DNA from: Bifidobacterium magnum
GTDB lineage: Bacteria > Actinomycetota > Actinomycetes > Actinomycetales > Bifidobacteriaceae
Assembly (NCBI RefSeq): GCF_000741255.1
Contig: NZ_JGZB01000007.1
Location: 1 to 39,242, forward strand
Length of the DNA: 39,242 nt
Direction of reading: 5' to 3'
Below the pieces are notes generated by a model. It was not told the DNA's origin. It did not search any database and saw nothing but the letters and a program-made list of their open reading frames with translations. Both the position numbers and the translations under genes were made by a program. Shown one piece after another: positions 18,659-26,681 of the stretch (position 1 is its first letter; every line of letters begins with the position of its first letter).

Positions 18659-18798
18659 TTCCTGTCAACCGGTCTATGATCATCTATCCGGACGGCAAAA
18701 ATAATAAGGAACATGTGGGCGGTACGGTACGCAATGCGCACCATCATGCACATAAATCGGTGCGCCAGCACTACACAAGTCCGCGGAAACATAAATAA
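18445..18798 (+). pseudogene. original C-terminal tail of the K+ channel in the shifted frame
   Basis: Open in the frame one base behind the channel frame. It encodes a hydrophilic tail with two 11-aa repeats (GAVQGNASARS, GAVQGSPSARS), then SYMAPGVPVIPVNRS and a His/Lys-rich end finishing SPRKHK. It has no start codon or ribosome site of its own. A DNA repeat (TCCGTAATGAGTC at 18423 and 18500) is spaced 77 bp; 78 bp would keep frame, which supports loss of one base between the copies. The GGG at 18460-18462 is the likeliest place. Confidence 0.7.
18529..18600 (+). repeat. 33-bp tandem coding repeat
   Basis: Two copies, plus a partial third, of a 33-bp unit ending in CTCGCAGTGGCGCGG (18551-18565 and 18584-18598). 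The unit is 11 codons in the shifted frame, which argues that this frame was the coding one. Confidence 0.75.
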
Positions 18799-18815
18799 AT
18801 AACATAAATAAATAA
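18790..18815 (+). repeat. 13-bp perfect tandem duplication over the tail's stop codon
   Basis: CATAAATAAATAA occurs twice in direct succession (18790-18802, 18803-18815). It covers the TAA stop of the shifted-frame tail and adds further in-frame stops. Confidence 0.85.
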
Positions 18816-19159
18816 TTGGTATCCGTGAAAATACGCAATTTGCTAGTTAAACGACGATTTTTACGCATAAGAATGGTTCCTTAACGGCGCGTGAAAACAA
18901 AACGAATATGGAACGTGAACGCGAACAGAAAACACGAACCGAAATCGTATGCATATGTCCGATATACGACACGCCCAAACGAAAAATCATATGGAATTTG
19001 CAATTGTCATATGAATGGAACATTCGGGTAGAAAAACGATTTAGCAATACGGGGGGTGTACGTGGCTTTCACCTATTTTTATATATCGCCCTCAGCGTGC
19101 GCTTGCTGGACAACGATTATGAAGAGTGTGTGAAGTTTTCTCGTATTGAATGAAAACGT
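18816..19159. other. AT-rich gene-free region
   Basis: Lower in GC than its surroundings. It contains three CATATG sites (near 18951, 18989 and 19010) and a G6 run near 19051. An 81-codon open frame from 18908 lacks a ribosome site and family features and is not called. No terminator for the channel gene is obvious. Function unknown; it may hold regulatory sites for the downstream ATPase gene. Confidence 0.4.
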
Positions 19160-19187
19160 TTGCTGTCACGCGGGAATCGTGTATAGT
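19154..19187 (+). promoter_or_regulatory. promoter of the MsmK-type ATPase gene with LacI-like operator
   Basis: -35 TTGCTG (19160-19165), 16-bp spacer, -10 TATAGT (19182-19187). The palindrome AAACGTTT (19154-19161) overlaps the -35 and resembles the core of LacI-family operators. It predicts a leader of about 170 nt containing small hairpins (AACTC/GAGTT near 19217-19232; GCGTC/GACGTC near 19255-19270). Confidence 0.6.
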
Positions 19188-19335
19188 AAAACACAGCTCA
19201 ATGAAGAGACGAAAACTCGGCACTGAGTTACAAGTAAAACGTGGAAATTCAAAGGCGTCGATGTAGACGTCGCTGAATGGAAGCACCAGAAACAAGTAAT
19301 CCCCTCACAACGGATCGTTCGGCACGTACCTGCCG

Positions 19336-19365
19336 ATGAAAGGATTAATGATGAAAGGATTAATA
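19336..19365 (+). repeat. 15-bp tandem duplication of the ribosome-binding/start region
   Basis: ATGAAAGGATTAATG (19336-19350) is followed at once by ATGAAAGGATTAATA (19351-19365) and then the likely start ATG at 19366. Each copy carries AAGGA plus an ATG in the same frame, so translation could begin at several points. Confidence 0.85.
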
Positions 19366-20499
19366 ATGGCAGAAGTCATTTTCGATCATGTGACTCGTAT
19401 CTACCCGGGCAATGACACCCCATCGGTAGACGATCTCAATCTCGACATCAAGGATGGCGAGTTCCTCGTATTGGTTGGCCCTTCTGGCTGCGGTAAGTCA
19501 ACGACGCTTCGCATGCTTGCAGGCCTGGAAGAAGTGAACAAGGGACGCATCCTCATCGGCGGCACCGACGTTACGACCATGCAGCCGAAAGACCGCGACA
19601 TTGCAATGGTGTTCCAGAACTACGCTCTGTACCCGCACATGACGGTTGCAGACAACATGGGCTTCGCCCTGAAGATCGCTGGCACGCCGAAGGATGAAAT
19701 CCGCAAGCGCGTGGAAAAGGCCGCAGAGATTCTGGATCTTACCGAGTTCCTTGATCGTAAGCCGAAGGCACTGTCCGGTGGTCAGCGTCAGCGCGTGGCC
19801 ATGGGCCGTGCAATCGTTCGTGAGCCGAAGGTCTTCCTCATGGATGAGCCGCTCTCGAACTTGGATGCAAAGCTTCGTGTGCAGACGCGTACGCAGATCG
19901 CTGCCCTGCAGCGCCAGCTCGGCGTCACCACGCTGTACGTGACCCACGATCAGACCGAGGCTCTGACGATGGGTGACCGTATTGCAGTCATCAAGCTTGG
20001 CATCCTGCAGCAGGTCGGCGCTCCGACCGAGCTGTACGATCGTCCGGCAAACGTGTTCGTGGCAGGCTTCATTGGCTCGCCGTCCATGAACATCAACACG
20101 CACCCTGTCGTCAACGGCAAGGCCCAGATCGGCGAAGATACTCTGGAACTGCCGAAGGATGCTGTCGCAAAGCTCACGCCGGAAGACAAGAACGAAATCG
20201 TTGTCGGCTTCCGTCCGGAAGACGCAACGCTGGCTGGCCCGGATGAGGCCAACGCCTTCTCGCTCAAGGTTATGAACGTGGAAGACCTCGGCTCCGACGG
20301 CTACATCTACGGCAACATCATCACGGACGAGGCTTCCGCCAACTCCGCTCATGACGCCATGATGTCCGACCAGAACAAGCTGACCACGATCCGCGTTTCG
20401 CCGCGCGCTCTGCCGAACGTCGGCGACGTCGTCAAGATCAAGGTCAACCCGGCCAAGATGCACCTCTTCTCCCCGTCGACCGAGCTGCGTCTGAACTAA
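19366..20499 (+). CDS. msmK: sugar ABC transporter ATP-binding protein (MsmK/UgpC type)
   Basis: A 377-aa ATPase of the CUT1 sugar-importer type, which energises one or several oligosaccharide permeases. Walker A GPSGCGKST is at 38-46, the signature LSGGQRQR near 136-143, Walker B VFLMDEP near 156-162 and the H-loop THDQ near 193. A C-terminal OB/TOBE-like regulatory domain follows (about 240-377). No permease or binding-protein gene is adjacent, as for the shared ATPase MsmK in other Gram-positives. ATG 19366 matches the family start; the duplicated upstream ATGs could add up to ten residues. Its codon choice (many GCA, CGT, GTT) differs from neighbours and suggests high expression. Confidence 0.93.
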   Translation: MAEVIFDHVTRIYPGNDTPSVDDLNLDIKDGEFLVLVGPSGCGKSTTLRMLAGLEEVNKGRILIGGTDVTTMQPKDRDIAMVFQNYALYPHMTVADNMGFALKIAGTPKDEIRKRVEKAAEILDLTEFLDRKPKALSGGQRQRVAMGRAIVREPKVFLMDEPLSNLDAKLRVQTRTQIAALQRQLGVTTLYVTHDQTEALTMGDRIAVIKLGILQQVGAPTELYDRPANVFVAGFIGSPSMNINTHPVVNGKAQIGEDTLELPKDAVAKLTPEDKNEIVVGFRPEDATLAGPDEANAFSLKVMNVEDLGSDGYIYGNIITDEASANSAHDAMMSDQNKLTTIRVSPRALPNVGDVVKIKVNPAKMHLFSPSTELRLN

Positions 20500-20535
20500 T
20501 AAAGTTTTCTCAATCGTTTGTTGAGAACCTTTCTG

Positions 20536-20590
20536 CCACAAGGGTCGCACCACCAAGCACAGCATTGTGCAAGGGGTGCGGCCCTTGTGG
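20536..20590 (+). terminator. terminator after msmK
   Basis: A 16-bp stem with one G-T pair (CCACAAGGGTCGCACC 20536-20551; GGTGCGGCCCTTGTGG 20575-20590) has an inner GCACA/TGTGC hairpin. A shorter repeat TCTCAA/TTGAGA lies just upstream at about 20508-20526. The T-run after it is weak. Confidence 0.75.
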
Positions 20591-20747
20591 TGTTTATGGG
20601 GGAATTAGTGGGGACGCCATGACAAGACTCCACAAGGGCGCTCGCGCCAGTGGCTACGGCCGACTGTCGGCGATTCCCATACAGCACATTTCTTCGTGCG
20701 CGGCATCCGCGCTGAAACCGGTAATGCTAGGAAAACGTTGAGGTAAA

Positions 20748-22217
20748 GTGACGCATATGAGTAATGAGATGGATCCACGTGCCTTGAAGGCAACCTCGGT
20801 ACGCGCTGAAGATCCCGCGTCCCAGTCGCAGGAACCTTCCGCGTTGAAGATCACCGCTTCCGGTTCCGATCCCAAAATGTTTTCCCTGCCGTGGGAGACT
20901 CCGCTGTCCGCATGGCCGCAGGACCTGCTGGTCAAGCTTCCGCGCGGTATCTCCCGCCACGTGGTGCGTTTCGTGCGCGTGGGCGACGACGTCTACGCCA
21001 TGAAAGAGATCACGCGCAATGTAGCCGAGCGAGAATATGAGATTCTGCGCCAGCTCCAGAAATTGAATTTGCCTACCGTCCAGCCGATCGCCGTGGTGAC
21101 GGGACGCCATGACACTGATGGCGAGCCGCTCGAAGCCATGCTCGTGACGCGTCATTTGCGCTTCTCGCTGCCATACCGCGCACTGTTCTCGCGAACGCTG
21201 CGCCCGGACACGGCCGAACGTCTCATCGACGCGCTTGCCGTGCTTATGGTGCGCCTACATTTGGCTGGTTTTTACTGGGGTGACGTTTCACTTTCGAACG
21301 TCCTGTTCCTGCGTGACGCCGACGCGTTCTCCGCGTTCCTCGTCGACGCCGAAACGGGCGATCTGCAAGTCAATTTGACCGATGGCCAGCGCGAATACGA
21401 TATTGATTTGGCGCGCACCAATATTATTGGCGAATTGATGGATTTGAGTTCGGGCGAACTGCTGCCGATGGAAGTCGATGAAATCGAGATCGGCAATCGT
21501 TTGGTTGACCGTTACCATTCGCTGTGGAGCGCGCTTACGGACACCGACAAGTTCACGCCGAACGAGATGTGGAAGATTGAACAGCGCGTCAACCACCTCA
21601 ATGACATGGGCTTCGATGTGGACGAGCTGGAAATGAACGCCACCGAGGACGGCAAGCGCGTCATGGTGCGTCCGCGCGTGGTGGACGCCGGATATGCGAG
21701 CCGCAAGCTGCTGCGCCTGACGGGCCTGGATGTACAGGAGAATCAGGCTCGCCGTCTGCTCAACGATTTGGACGCCTACCGCGCTTCCACTTGGCGTGAA
21801 GGCGACGATATTGAAATTGTGGCGACCGACTGGATGCGCGAGGTCTTCGAACCGACGGTTCGCATGATTCCGCGCGAATACCGTACGCGTATTGAGCCGG
21901 CCCAGTTCTTCCATGAAATTCTCGACCATCGTTGGTTCCTCGCGGAAAAGGCCGGCCATGACGTGTCGATGGGCGAGGCGATCCATTCCTATATCAAGAA
22001 TGTGCTGCCGCAGTACCAGCTGGATCGCAAGACGCTTGACGAGCTTAATGAGGAAGCCGATTCCGGCATTGTCGATGAGCGCTCGACATATTATGATGCG
22101 CCGCAATCCGATGATGCGGATGATGATTCCGCCGAGTCTAGCTATCGTGCGCCCGGCGTCGATGAGGACGGATATAACGCGGAAGATGATCCGGATGCGG
22201 CCGTGTGGTCGCACTGA
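20748..22217 (+). CDS. DUF4032 protein with kinase-like fold
   Basis: A 489-aa cytoplasmic protein of unknown function. The first half looks like the lipopolysaccharide-kinase/Kdo-kinase branch of the kinase fold: VYAMKEI carries a possible ATP lysine, WGDVSLSN (D179, N184) resembles the catalytic loop, and LVDAETGD sits where the DFG metal motif would be. The second half matches DUF4032. An acidic tail rich in Asp/Ser follows. Start is ambiguous: GTG 20748 is four bases after GAGG (short spacing) and ATG 20757 is thirteen bases after it. Whether it phosphorylates anything cannot be told. Confidence 0.85.
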   Translation: MTHMSNEMDPRALKATSVRAEDPASQSQEPSALKITASGSDPKMFSLPWETPLSAWPQDLLVKLPRGISRHVVRFVRVGDDVYAMKEITRNVAEREYEILRQLQKLNLPTVQPIAVVTGRHDTDGEPLEAMLVTRHLRFSLPYRALFSRTLRPDTAERLIDALAVLMVRLHLAGFYWGDVSLSNVLFLRDADAFSAFLVDAETGDLQVNLTDGQREYDIDLARTNIIGELMDLSSGELLPMEVDEIEIGNRLVDRYHSLWSALTDTDKFTPNEMWKIEQRVNHLNDMGFDVDELEMNATEDGKRVMVRPRVVDAGYASRKLLRLTGLDVQENQARRLLNDLDAYRASTWREGDDIEIVATDWMREVFEPTVRMIPREYRTRIEPAQFFHEILDHRWFLAEKAGHDVSMGEAIHSYIKNVLPQYQLDRKTLDELNEEADSGIVDERSTYYDAPQSDDADDDSAESSYRAPGVDEDGYNAEDDPDAAVWSH

Positions 22218-22276
22218 GATACGGTACCGTGCGAAACGGCGCGCTTCCGCGACCAGTACTATCTAAAAATTAATGA

Positions 22277-22320
22277 AAAAATTGGGTGGCTCCCGTACAT
22301 CAGGAGTCACCCAATTTTTT
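22277..22320. terminator. bidirectional terminator between the DUF4032 and rlmB genes
   Basis: The stem AAATTGGGTG(G)CTCC / GGAG(T)CACCCAATTT has an A-run before and a T-run after it, placed between convergent genes. It should work on both strands. Confidence 0.9.
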
Positions 22321-22346
22321 ATATATTCGATTACTCGATTATCCGA

Positions 22347-23333
22347 TTATTCGGCGGCTTCGCGACGGGCGCGGTCCACGGCATACAGCGTGATGCCGGC
22401 CGCGACGGAAGCGTTCAGCGATTCGACCATGTTCGTCATAGGAATCTGGGCGATCGCGTCGCAGGCTTCGCGCGTCAGGCGGCTGATGCCCTTGCCTTCG
22501 GAACCGAGCACCACCACAAGCGGATCGGTTTCGAAACCGGTTTTGCCGACGAGCTTGTCGCTGCCGCCGGCCAGGCCGATGCTGTAGTAACCGCGTTCCT
22601 TAAGCGCCTCGATGGCCTTCGTGAGGTTGACCACGCGCGCCACAGGCATGTGGGCGGCCGCGCCTGCGGACACCTTCCAAGCGGCGGCCGTGACGGAAGC
22701 GGAACGACGCTCGGGCAGAATCACGCCGTTGGCGCCGAATGCGGCGGCCGAACGGATGACAGCGCCCAAGTTGTTCGGGTCGGTTACGCCGTCCAGCGCG
22801 ATGAACAGCGGGCGGGCCAGCATGCGCGACTTGGGGTCGTTGGCATTTTCCATGGCCTTGGCCTTGCGCTCGGCGCGGTCGGCGAGTTCCTTGAGCGAGG
22901 AGTACTGGTACGGCTGGGCCTTGAGTACCACGCCCTGATGGTTGCCCGTATGCGCGATACGGTCCATTTCGAGACGGTCGGCTTCAAGAATGTTGAGGCC
23001 GTGCGTGCCTGCGAGACGCACGATTTCGCGCGTACGGTCGTCGTGCTCAATGCGCGTGGCCATGTACAGCGTGGTGGCCGGCACGCCTACGCGCAGCGCC
23101 TCGAGCACCGAGTTGCGGCCGACAACCAGATCGTCGGAATCCGAAGTGAATCGTGCCGCACGGCGACGAGCCGCCAGGCGCGGATCGGAGCGCAGGCGCT
23201 TTTCCGTGTGCTTCTTGGCAAAATATGCCTTGTGGTATACGCGGTCTTCCGCCTTCGGGGTCGGACCCTTGCCGCGTAATGCATTGCGATGTTTTCCGCC
23301 CGAACCTTTAGTCGGGCCCTTCTTCTGTGCCAT
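22347..23333 (-). CDS. rlmB: 23S rRNA 2'-O-ribose methyltransferase, TrmH/SpoU family
   Basis: A 328-aa SPOUT methyltransferase, likely modifying a guanosine of 23S rRNA as RlmB does. A basic N-terminal extension of about 70 residues precedes the substrate-binding domain (VVGRNSVLEALRVG). The three SpoU motifs are present: LDGVTDPNNLGAVIRSA, VVLGSEGKGISRLT and IPMTNMVESLNASVAAGI. ATG 23333 is chosen; the longer frame to 23726 runs into the divergent P-ATPase gene. The exact target base is inferred from family membership only. Confidence 0.92.
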   Translation of the reverse strand: MAQKKGPTKGSGGKHRNALRGKGPTPKAEDRVYHKAYFAKKHTEKRLRSDPRLAARRRAARFTSDSDDLVVGRNSVLEALRVGVPATTLYMATRIEHDDRTREIVRLAGTHGLNILEADRLEMDRIAHTGNHQGVVLKAQPYQYSSLKELADRAERKAKAMENANDPKSRMLARPLFIALDGVTDPNNLGAVIRSAAAFGANGVILPERRSASVTAAAWKVSAGAAAHMPVARVVNLTKAIEALKERGYYSIGLAGGSDKLVGKTGFETDPLVVVLGSEGKGISRLTREACDAIAQIPMTNMVESLNASVAAGITLYAVDRARREAAE

Positions 23334-23457
23334 AGTGACTATCTTCCCAGCACCCCGAGCCAAGATCGCCATACATGAAGATTCATGCGGCATGCGGGTA
23401 TTCGCCCGTGAACAAATACCGGCATTTTCCCAGCTATGCCCCCTATGGTCGTGTGGT

Positions 23458-26400
23458 ATGAGTGAACGTATTGTTGAAGAAGTGGAACCGGTGCCGGCGT
23501 CGGCCGCCGGACCCGAGCCTGTGCAGCCACAGTCGCCACAGGAATTGAAAGAAGTGCGTGCACAACAGCAACTGTTGACGGATGTCGATCCATCGCTAAC
23601 GGACGCTGACAAAGTCGCACAACTGCTGCAAGTGGACCCCAACACTGGTTTGAGCAGCGCGGAAGCGAAGCGCAGGCTCGAAAAGTTTGGTCCCAACGAG
23701 CTGGCCAGCGCGCCGCCCGTACCCAAATGGAAGAAATTCCTGCAGCAGTTCCAAGATCCGCTCGTCTATCTGCTGCTGGCGGCCACCGTCATTTCCCTGA
23801 TCGCTTGGTTCATTGAACGCGGTCATGGCGGAGACGGTGAAGCGTTGCCGTTCGACGCCATTGTGATTGTGCTGATCCTTATCGTTAACGCCGTGCTCGG
23901 CTATGTGCAGGAAGCCAAGGCCGAGCAGGCCGTCAGCGCGTTGAGCGAGATGACAGCGCCGCAAACCAATGTGTTGCGTGATGGCCGTATCCAGTGCATC
24001 AACACCACGGACGTGGTGCCCGGCGATATTGTGGTGCTCGCGGAAGGCGACACCGTTTCCGCCGACGGACGCCTGTTTGCCGCGGCAAGCTTGCGCATTG
24101 CCGAAGCGAGCCTGACGGGCGAGTCGGTGCCCGTCAGCAAGAAGCCTGAAACTTTGGCTTCGGCGAAGGCGCTGGGTGACCGTTCCAACATGATTTTCAA
24201 CGGCACTTCCGTGACGCAGGGCACGGGCCGCGCCATCATCACGGGTACGGGCATGAACACGCAGGTCGGCAAGATCGCCGATCTGCTGCAGTCCACCGAA
24301 GACGAGGCCACGCCGCTGCAAAAGGAAATGAACCACGTTTCCAAGATCCTCGGCATCGCCGTGTGCATTATCGCCGCCGTGGTGCTGCTCGCACTCGCAT
24401 TGATGGAAGGCTTCCGCAGCGTTGACGATGTAATCGAGTCGCTGCTGTTGGCCGTATCCTTGGCCGTGGCTGCCGTACCTGAAGGCCTGGCCACCATTCT
24501 TACCGTGGTGCTCGCGCTTGGCGTGCAGCGCATGGCTGAGCATCATGCCATTGTCAAGAAGCTCCATTCCGTGGAAACGCTTGGCTCCGCTTCCGTGATC
24601 TGCTCCGACAAGACGGGCACACTTACGAAGAACGAGATGACCGTGGAACGCGTGGTCACCGCTTCGGGCGAAGTGGCGATTACGGGCACGGGTTATGCTC
24701 CCGAAGGCGACATGATTGGCACGGACGGTTCCGCCGTCCCCGAAGATGTACGCCATGAAGTCATCTCCACGCTCGGCGCCGGCTACTTGGCCAATGACGG
24801 CGAATTGCGTGAAGGCGACAAGCCCGGCAGCTGGCAGGTCATTGGCGATCCCACGGAGGTCTCGCTTGTTGTGGCCGCCCGCAAGGTTCATGCCGACCGC
24901 CAGTACCACCGCTTCCAGCGCGTAGCCGAGATTCCGTTCACTTCGGAACGCAAGCGCATGTCGATTATTGCCCAGGACAGCACCGATGCGGGCAATCTCA
25001 CCGTATTCGCCAAGGGCGCTCCAGACGTGCTGCTCGCATTCTGCAACCGCATCGCTGTCAACGGCGGCGCCGTCCGCCCGCTTACCGAGGGTGACCGTCA
25101 GCGTATTTTGAAGACCGTCGAAAAGCTGTCCAACGAAGCGTACCGTACGCTGGGCGAGGCGTACCGCCCGCTGGAAACCGCGTCGCTCGCGACCGTACCC
25201 GGCATTCGTACGAACGCCGCCGGCCAGCCCACCGACATCGCCGAACAAGCGGATGTCATTGAACACGACCTGATCTGGAACGGCATGGTCGGCATTATCG
25301 ATCCGCCGCGCGTGGAAGTGCGCGACGCTGTGGCCGAAGCGCACCGCGCAGGCGTGCGCACGGTTATGATCACGGGCGACCATCCGCTTACCGCCGCACG
25401 TATCGCCTCCGATCTGGGCATCATCAAGCCCGATGAGCAGGCGCTGACGGGCGAAGAGCTCGACCAGCTTTCCGCAGACGGCAACACGCAAGCCTTCGAC
25501 AAGGCGACTTCGCAAGTGTCCGTATATGCGCGCGTGGCACCGGAACACAAGCTCAAGATTGTGGAATCCTTGCAGCGCCAGGGCAACATCGTGGCCATGA
25601 CGGGCGACGGCGTCAACGATGCCCCGGCCGTCAAGTCTGCCGATATCGGCGTCGCCATGGGCATTACGGGCACGGAAGTGACAAAGGAATCCGCCAAGAT
25701 GATTCTGGCGGACGACAACTTCTCGACGATCGTGGCCGCCGTGCGCGAAGGCCGCAACATTTTCGACAATATCCGCAAGTTCCTGCGCTACCTGTTGAGC
25801 TCCAACGTGGGTGAAGTCTTCACGGTGTTCGGCGGCGTCATGCTCGCCGGATTCCTCGGCATCAGCCAGCCGGGCGCGCAAGGCGTGACCGTGCCGCTGC
25901 TCGCCACGCAGCTGCTGTGGATCAACCTGCTGACCGACGCCGCGCCGGCGCTCGCCATGGGCGTGGATCCCTCCACTGAAGACGTGATGAACCGCAAGCC
26001 GCGCAAGCTTACCGACCGTGTGATTGACGGCCAGATGTGGGGCGACATTATCTACATCGGCATCATCATGGCGCTTGTCACGTTGATCGGCATGGACATG
26101 CACTTGGATGGCGGCTTGTTCACCGATCGTTCCGTGGAAGCGATGGGACACGCGGCGCAAATGACCGAAGCGCGCACGATGGGCTTCACGATTCTTGTGT
26201 TCGCCCAGCTGTTCAACGCATTGTGCTCGCGCAGCCATTACCAGAGCGCCTTCCGCGGCCTGTTTGCCAACAAGTGGCTGTGGGGCGCGATCGCGCTGTC
26301 CATTGTGTTGCAGCTGTTTGTGATTTACATTCCGGGCCTCAACCTGGCATTCGGTACCACGCCGCTGCCGGCAACGGCATGGCTTGAATGTATCGGCTTG

Positions 26401-26463
26401 GCCGCAATCGTGCTTGTCGCGTCGGAAATCCGCAAGATCTTCCTACGCGCAATGCGTAAGTAA
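23458..26463 (+). CDS. P-type cation-transporting ATPase (Ca2+/P2 type)
   Basis: A 1001-aa ion pump. An N-terminal cation-ATPase domain (GLSSAEAKRRLEKFGPNELA) leads to the actuator motif LTGES, the M4 motif AAVPEGLA (P341-E-G-L) and the phosphorylation site DKTGTLT (D384). The hinge GDGVNDAP (about 716-724) and M6 NLLTDAAPALAMG follow, with about ten membrane helices. PEGL and the M6 aspartate point to the SERCA/PMR1-like P2A group, so Ca2+ (or Mn2+) export is likely; the ion is inference. ATG 23458 follows TATGGT by eight bases with no Shine-Dalgarno; the longer frame from 22942 overlaps rlmB on the other strand. Confidence 0.93.
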   Translation: MSERIVEEVEPVPASAAGPEPVQPQSPQELKEVRAQQQLLTDVDPSLTDADKVAQLLQVDPNTGLSSAEAKRRLEKFGPNELASAPPVPKWKKFLQQFQDPLVYLLLAATVISLIAWFIERGHGGDGEALPFDAIVIVLILIVNAVLGYVQEAKAEQAVSALSEMTAPQTNVLRDGRIQCINTTDVVPGDIVVLAEGDTVSADGRLFAAASLRIAEASLTGESVPVSKKPETLASAKALGDRSNMIFNGTSVTQGTGRAIITGTGMNTQVGKIADLLQSTEDEATPLQKEMNHVSKILGIAVCIIAAVVLLALALMEGFRSVDDVIESLLLAVSLAVAAVPEGLATILTVVLALGVQRMAEHHAIVKKLHSVETLGSASVICSDKTGTLTKNEMTVERVVTASGEVAITGTGYAPEGDMIGTDGSAVPEDVRHEVISTLGAGYLANDGELREGDKPGSWQVIGDPTEVSLVVAARKVHADRQYHRFQRVAEIPFTSERKRMSIIAQDSTDAGNLTVFAKGAPDVLLAFCNRIAVNGGAVRPLTEGDRQRILKTVEKLSNEAYRTLGEAYRPLETASLATVPGIRTNAAGQPTDIAEQADVIEHDLIWNGMVGIIDPPRVEVRDAVAEAHRAGVRTVMITGDHPLTAARIASDLGIIKPDEQALTGEELDQLSADGNTQAFDKATSQVSVYARVAPEHKLKIVESLQRQGNIVAMTGDGVNDAPAVKSADIGVAMGITGTEVTKESAKMILADDNFSTIVAAVREGRNIFDNIRKFLRYLLSSNVGEVFTVFGGVMLAGFLGISQPGAQGVTVPLLATQLLWINLLTDAAPALAMGVDPSTEDVMNRKPRKLTDRVIDGQMWGDIIYIGIIMALVTLIGMDMHLDGGLFTDRSVEAMGHAAQMTEARTMGFTILVFAQLFNALCSRSHYQSAFRGLFANKWLWGAIALSIVLQLFVIYIPGLNLAFGTTPLPATAWLECIGLAAIVLVASEIRKIFLRAMRK

Positions 26464-26496
26464 TAGGCAAGCGAGTCGCGAATAACGCGCGAACGC

Positions 26497-26530
26497 AAGG
26501 CCGTATGAATCGTATGGTTCATACGGCCTT
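26497..26530 (+). terminator. terminator after the P-type ATPase gene
   Basis: A perfect 13-bp stem, AAGGCCGTATGAA (26497-26509) with TTCATACGGCCTT (26518-26530), is followed by TTCATAT. Confidence 0.9.
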
Positions 26531-26582
26531 TTCATATGCGTATACGCTTTCGTGAACAATTTGAGGAGGCTTGGCAAAAGCT

Positions 26583-26611
26583 CTGGCATCCCCCCCCGAA
26601 CCCATTATTTA
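26583..26611 (+). promoter_or_regulatory. putative promoter of the LPGTG protein gene with C8 tract in the spacer
   Basis: -35-like CTGGCA (26583-26588), 17-bp spacer, -10-like TATTTA (26606-26611). The spacer holds a run of eight C (26590-26597). Neither hexamer is a strong consensus match, so the boxes are tentative; the run itself is plain. Downstream, GACATATCC/GGGTATGTC (about 26631-26654) forms a hairpin or operator-like repeat in the leader. Confidence 0.5.
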
Positions 26612-26681
26612 CGATGAACATATGTGAATTGACATATCCGGGGAAGGGTATGTCCGGAGCATTCAAGAGGGAATCATATCA

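Noticed and set aside
18908..19153. 81-codon open frame in the AT-rich region before msmK
   Set aside because: No Shine-Dalgarno or leaderless signal, mixed composition, and it ends at the edge of the msmK promoter. Possible but unsupported.
22942..23457. Upstream extension of the P-ATPase frame
   Set aside because: It runs antisense through the rlmB gene. The family's N-terminal domain begins after 23458, so the extension is not used.
23596..26238. Very long open frame (880 codons) on the minus strand
   Set aside because: It lies wholly antisense to the P-type ATPase, whose motifs are complete. The translation is rich in His, Arg, Gly and Val without family features, as expected from the mirror of a GC-biased coding strand.
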